Source: Ephemerocybe angulata (Eukaryota > Basidiomycota > Agaricomycetes > Agaricales > Psathyrellaceae). Taken from it: a stretch of DNA of 22,384 nt. Under the pieces are notes generated by a model that worked only from the letters and a program-made list of their open reading frames with translations, searched no databases and was not told the DNA's origin. Position numbers and translations under genes: made by a program. Location of the stretch: contig JAACJK010000047.1 of the NCBI GenBank assembly GCA_013368325.1, forward strand, positions 1 to 22,384, read 5' to 3'. This document shows, one piece after another, positions 19,536 to 22,384 of the stretch; within the stretch, counting starts at the first letter, position 1, and the number at the start of each line of letters is the position of its first letter.

Positions 19536-20105
19536 ATGTATCTGCGTCGTATCATAGTATCTACTATCTATTGTATAATTAATGATGCGGACTTCAGAGT
19601 ACCCTTATCGTTGCATGGCATCGCGATCTCGCTCATGAAATTCAGATCTACGCCAACATACAGTGTTAGGCCGGTTCCTGCACGAGCATCACAATCGCAC
19701 GTACACGGACTTGTGGACACTCACACACGCTTATATACGCGTGAACTAGCCAGGTTTAGTATAGGAGTGTACCCCAGGTCGAGTGGGCCTGCGGGTATGA
19801 GTCGCAACGCGTACATCACGCAACCGCTCCTCGATGTACCGTACAACTCGTATTCGCGTTCATACCATTCGCTTCCTTTTACTGGACCCGTGGCATGTGT
19901 ATCACACACTTACGAAATTGATGAAATGAATCGTTTCCAAGCAATTTGTTGCACGGAAGTTGCGAAACCTCCGGCGTTGTGTCCAAGTTCACGCCGTGAA
20001 TCTCTGAATCTCGGTTTGAGTGTTTCTGTGCAGTTTGATCAAAATGGGGCATTCTGGGCGCATGTATACGTATCTCGGGTATGCTGGCAGTGGTCTGAAA
20101 TGTAA
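19536..20105 (+). CDS. ORF C, copy 3
   Basis: Identical 189-codon frame to copy 2. Same doubts about whether it codes. Confidence 0.25.
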   Translation: MYLRRIIVSTIYCIINDADFRVPLSLHGIAISLMKFRSTPTYSVRPVPARASQSHVHGLVDTHTRLYTRELARFSIGVYPRSSGPAGMSRNAYITQPLLDVPYNSYSRSYHSLPFTGPVACVSHTYEIDEMNRFQAICCTEVAKPPALCPSSRRESLNLGLSVSVQFDQNGAFWAHVYVSRVCWQWSEM

Positions 20106-20835
20106 TTGTAGTCGCGTCTTGGGATCTTGGAGTCTGGCAATGCCTCAGCTCGCCCAGGCCGCTGAACAGATCGCAGGTGTACATACATAAAATAGACTGT
20201 AAACTCGACACTACAAGCGTATTCAAAAGTGTAATGAGTACTCCCTTAGTGTACCCAGGTCCCTCGCATGCCCAGAGGTCAGCTTGGAAGCCCAGATCCA
20301 TGCACACCCGACGATCTCCCCACCCTCCTCCTCGTCCCATTCATCTCAAAACACTCGTTTCCGGGCCCCATTCCCAAGTCCCCAATTGTCTAGCCCCGCT
20401 CCCACACAGCCCCATCACACGTAAACGTCACCCGCTATGCTCTCTGTCGCGACTCCATCTCGAGTGCAAACGGTGAACCGTGCAGGCGGAGGAGAGCCGC
20501 GCAGGCGAGAGAGAGCGATTGCGCCGGTTCGTGTATTTTGGGGTCGGCTTGGCGCGAGACGGTATCTCTGGATCGCTTACCCTGCAAGAGATCTGGGATG
20601 CGATTTCGGAGGGTGGGGGCCGGAGCTGGGTATATTAGCTGGGGGAATGGATGTTTGTCTTTCATTCCCCTCCCCTCCTTTCCTCCCATTTCTCCCATTC
20701 CACACATTCTTTCCATCTTCTTCGCTATTTTTCGTCATCGTTGCTTGCTGCACCTCTTCGCTCTACCTCTTTACTCTGCTCGTCGTCGCCTCTTTGAGCT
20801 CGTCGCCTTCGACGCGCTCGCCGCCGTCTGCCCCT
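20106..20835 (+). promoter_or_regulatory. upstream region of gene B (copy 3)
   Basis: As 11621-12350 and essentially identical to it. Confidence 0.45.
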
Positions 20836-22201
20836 ATGCAAGTCGGTACCCGTACGTGATGGTCAGTCACGTTCGTTTGATACCCATTCCCCGAGACTCA
20901 CACACTCCCTTTGTTTAATAGCCACCACGTCCGCTGTTGGACGTGTCCCATCCTTTCCCCCTTTCCTCGCTTTCGACTGTGGCCTTGGGCGTTGACGACG
21001 TGCACGGTGAGCGTTCCTCAATAACAGTCTGCGCTTTACTGACCGGCTATGTGGATCTAGTTCGTCGCCGTCGTGCTCCTGTGGGCAGTGAGTGCACGTT
21101 CTCGTTGGCAGTTCTGTTTGTTTCTGACTGGCTTGCTAGAAACTGCTCGTGTCTGTGCTCGTCGTCGCCGGTGAGTGCACGCTGCTGTGAATTTCTGGAC
21201 CCCGTCGACTGACTTTCTCTGTGCCAGGTACTCTCCTTCGCCGTGTGTCATACAAAGACCTAGGCTACTCGGTACGTCGCCACTTCTCACCTGCATGACC
21301 TCACTAATGCTCGCTTTCACATTCATATAGACATGGACCATATGTATTGGAGTAGTCGACTTTACTGGAGTGACGCAGGTAAGTAAACGTTCGATTAAAG
21401 TCCGTGACCAGGACTGACAAAATGGCATACATATGAGGAAGACGGACCTCCTAGATAGCTAGGCTAATACGGTGAGTGCACGCTTGATATTTCGGCGAAT
21501 GTACAACTCACCTCGGACGTCTAGACCTTTGCCATGACCCCGTTTCGCTTCTATACCTCTGGAATCGAAGGTAAGCCGTGACTATTCACAACACGGACGT
21601 AGTTCTGACCTCGTTCGGGATGTCGTAGACCTGCGAGGAACCCAAGACGCGGGTAATATGGCGGAGTATGTAGCTGGATCGTGACGGACAAAGGATCGTG
21701 AGTGTTTTGCGTGTCGACCGATGACTCTACAGTACTCACCTTGTTTCGATGCATCAAACTCGACTCTCTCGTCCCTGGGTCCCCATCAACTCTGGCGAAT
21801 CCTCTGCACACGTCTCGTCTTTGAATGTCGTCGTTATGAAGCTGGCGTGGACGACGCGTGTGTGGCTGGGGTGAAACGGACCAAAGGAACAGGTCAGTGT
21901 TCGTCGGCAGATAGGCGATGAAGATACTCACATACAATCTCAGGTCTCGTCTCCCCCGGCCCTCATCAATCCGCGCGAATGCACCACCCCCTCCAAAGTG
22001 CGCCGCGCACCGGCGCATGTTGTCAGAAGGTCCCTACACAGTCTATCTGGGTGTGACGGCACTGTGCGCAAGGTTAGTCGTCTTCCACGGCTATCCGATG
22101 AGCTATACTCACGTCCGACTCAGCCCTCGTGTCCCCGGGCCCCGTCAGCCCTCCGTACGCTTTCAAAGCGCTCTGCTCGCGCTGCCCGGCGTCGGTTTTA
22201 A
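20836..22201 (+). pseudogene. gene B, copy 3, partly frameshifted
   Basis: Same gene as 12351-13717. Indels: five C's in exon 2 (20922-21006), GT lost in exon 4 (21140-21170), extra T's near exon 7 and in exon 9, a short C run in exon 11, and one G lost near 22057. Splice sites are intact. Confidence 0.4.
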
Positions 22202-22264
22202 GATCGCTACGACGGTTAGATGGCCTGCTCGTCGTTGTGCGTCGTGGACAGCTAGTCTGACACG

Positions 22265-22384
22265 GTGAGTGAATGTTTGAAGTGTTGGCAAATGCCCAAC
22301 TCACCTCGGACGTCTAGACTCTCGTATTCGCCATGCCTTTGCTTCGCATGCCCGTGGGTGGAAGTAGTCCCGAGTATTCATGAT
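22265..22384 (+). repeat. B' partial duplicate, cut by window end (copy 3)
   Basis: Only the first intron, the 46-nt exon and the start of the next intron. An A is missing from its donor (GTAGTC here, GTAAGTC in copies 1 and 2). Confidence 0.55.

Larger units (their letters stand above)
16968..22384. repeat. 8.48-kb tandem unit, copy 3 (partial)
   Basis: About 64 percent of a unit, ending inside the B' duplication at the window edge, so no isomerase or gene D is present. It shares most copy 2 states but has private indels: loss of TC near 17170 and near 17453, loss of A near 19171, gain of T near 19406, loss of GT near 21156, and loss of a short CT element near 21705. The private indels increase toward the window end. 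Confidence 0.96.

Noticed and set aside
1..22384. Transposon, retroelement, virus, plasmid origin or rolling-circle replication gene
   Set aside because: No transposase, integrase, polymerase or Rep motifs seen, no terminal inverted or long terminal repeats. Repetition alone does not show mobility.
1..22384. tRNA or rRNA genes
   Set aside because: No T-loop GGTTCRANNCC with a matching cloverleaf and no rRNA core sequence seen on either strand.

Overview
The window is 2.64 head-to-tail copies of one ~8.48-kb unit: copy 1 at 1-8478, copy 2 at 8479-16967, and a partial copy 3 at 16968-22384. The DNA looks like nuclear DNA of a filamentous fungus, most likely a basidiomycete of the Agaricomycetes type. 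The evidence is many ~50-nt introns with GTRAGT-like donors, CTNAC/CTGAC branch points and YAG acceptors, exons as short as 9-50 nt, moderate GC content, and a eukaryotic type I phosphomannose isomerase. I see no bacterial, plasmid, viral or transposase gene.

Order within one unit (copy 2 coordinates): a ~535-bp divergent promoter region; gene A0 (+, 8846-9367, 3 exons); gene A (+, 9483-10144, about 7 exons). A0 and A lie in a stretch built from diverged ~100-200-bp modules that each carry a hairpin-forming motif. Next come ~880 bp without a convincing gene but with two clear dyads, and an unassigned single-exon frame (ORF C, 11051-11620). After it is a TATA plus pyrimidine-rich promoter and the 12-exon gene B (+, 12351-13717), followed by a diverged, 5'-truncated tandem copy of B's 3' half (B', 13781-14405). 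Last are the phosphomannose isomerase gene (+, 14763-16231) and, tail to tail with it, the five-exon gene D (-, 16233-16801). Only the isomerase can be named. It converts fructose-6-phosphate to mannose-6-phosphate, the entry to GDP-mannose and glycan synthesis. No joint pathway for the other genes can be read from sequence.

The copies differ almost only by 1-3-nt indels, mostly in homopolymers and short tandem runs. By eye I count at least 34 indels and one substitution between copies 1 and 2. The middle copy keeps nearly every frame open and the outer copies carry most breaks. This fits residual long-read consensus error on essentially identical units better than gene decay. The structure is therefore either a very recent chromosomal amplification, a circular/extrachromosomal element read through more than once, or an amplification or assembly concatemer. 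Exon models outside the isomerase come from splice signals and frame continuity seen by eye and should be read as tentative.
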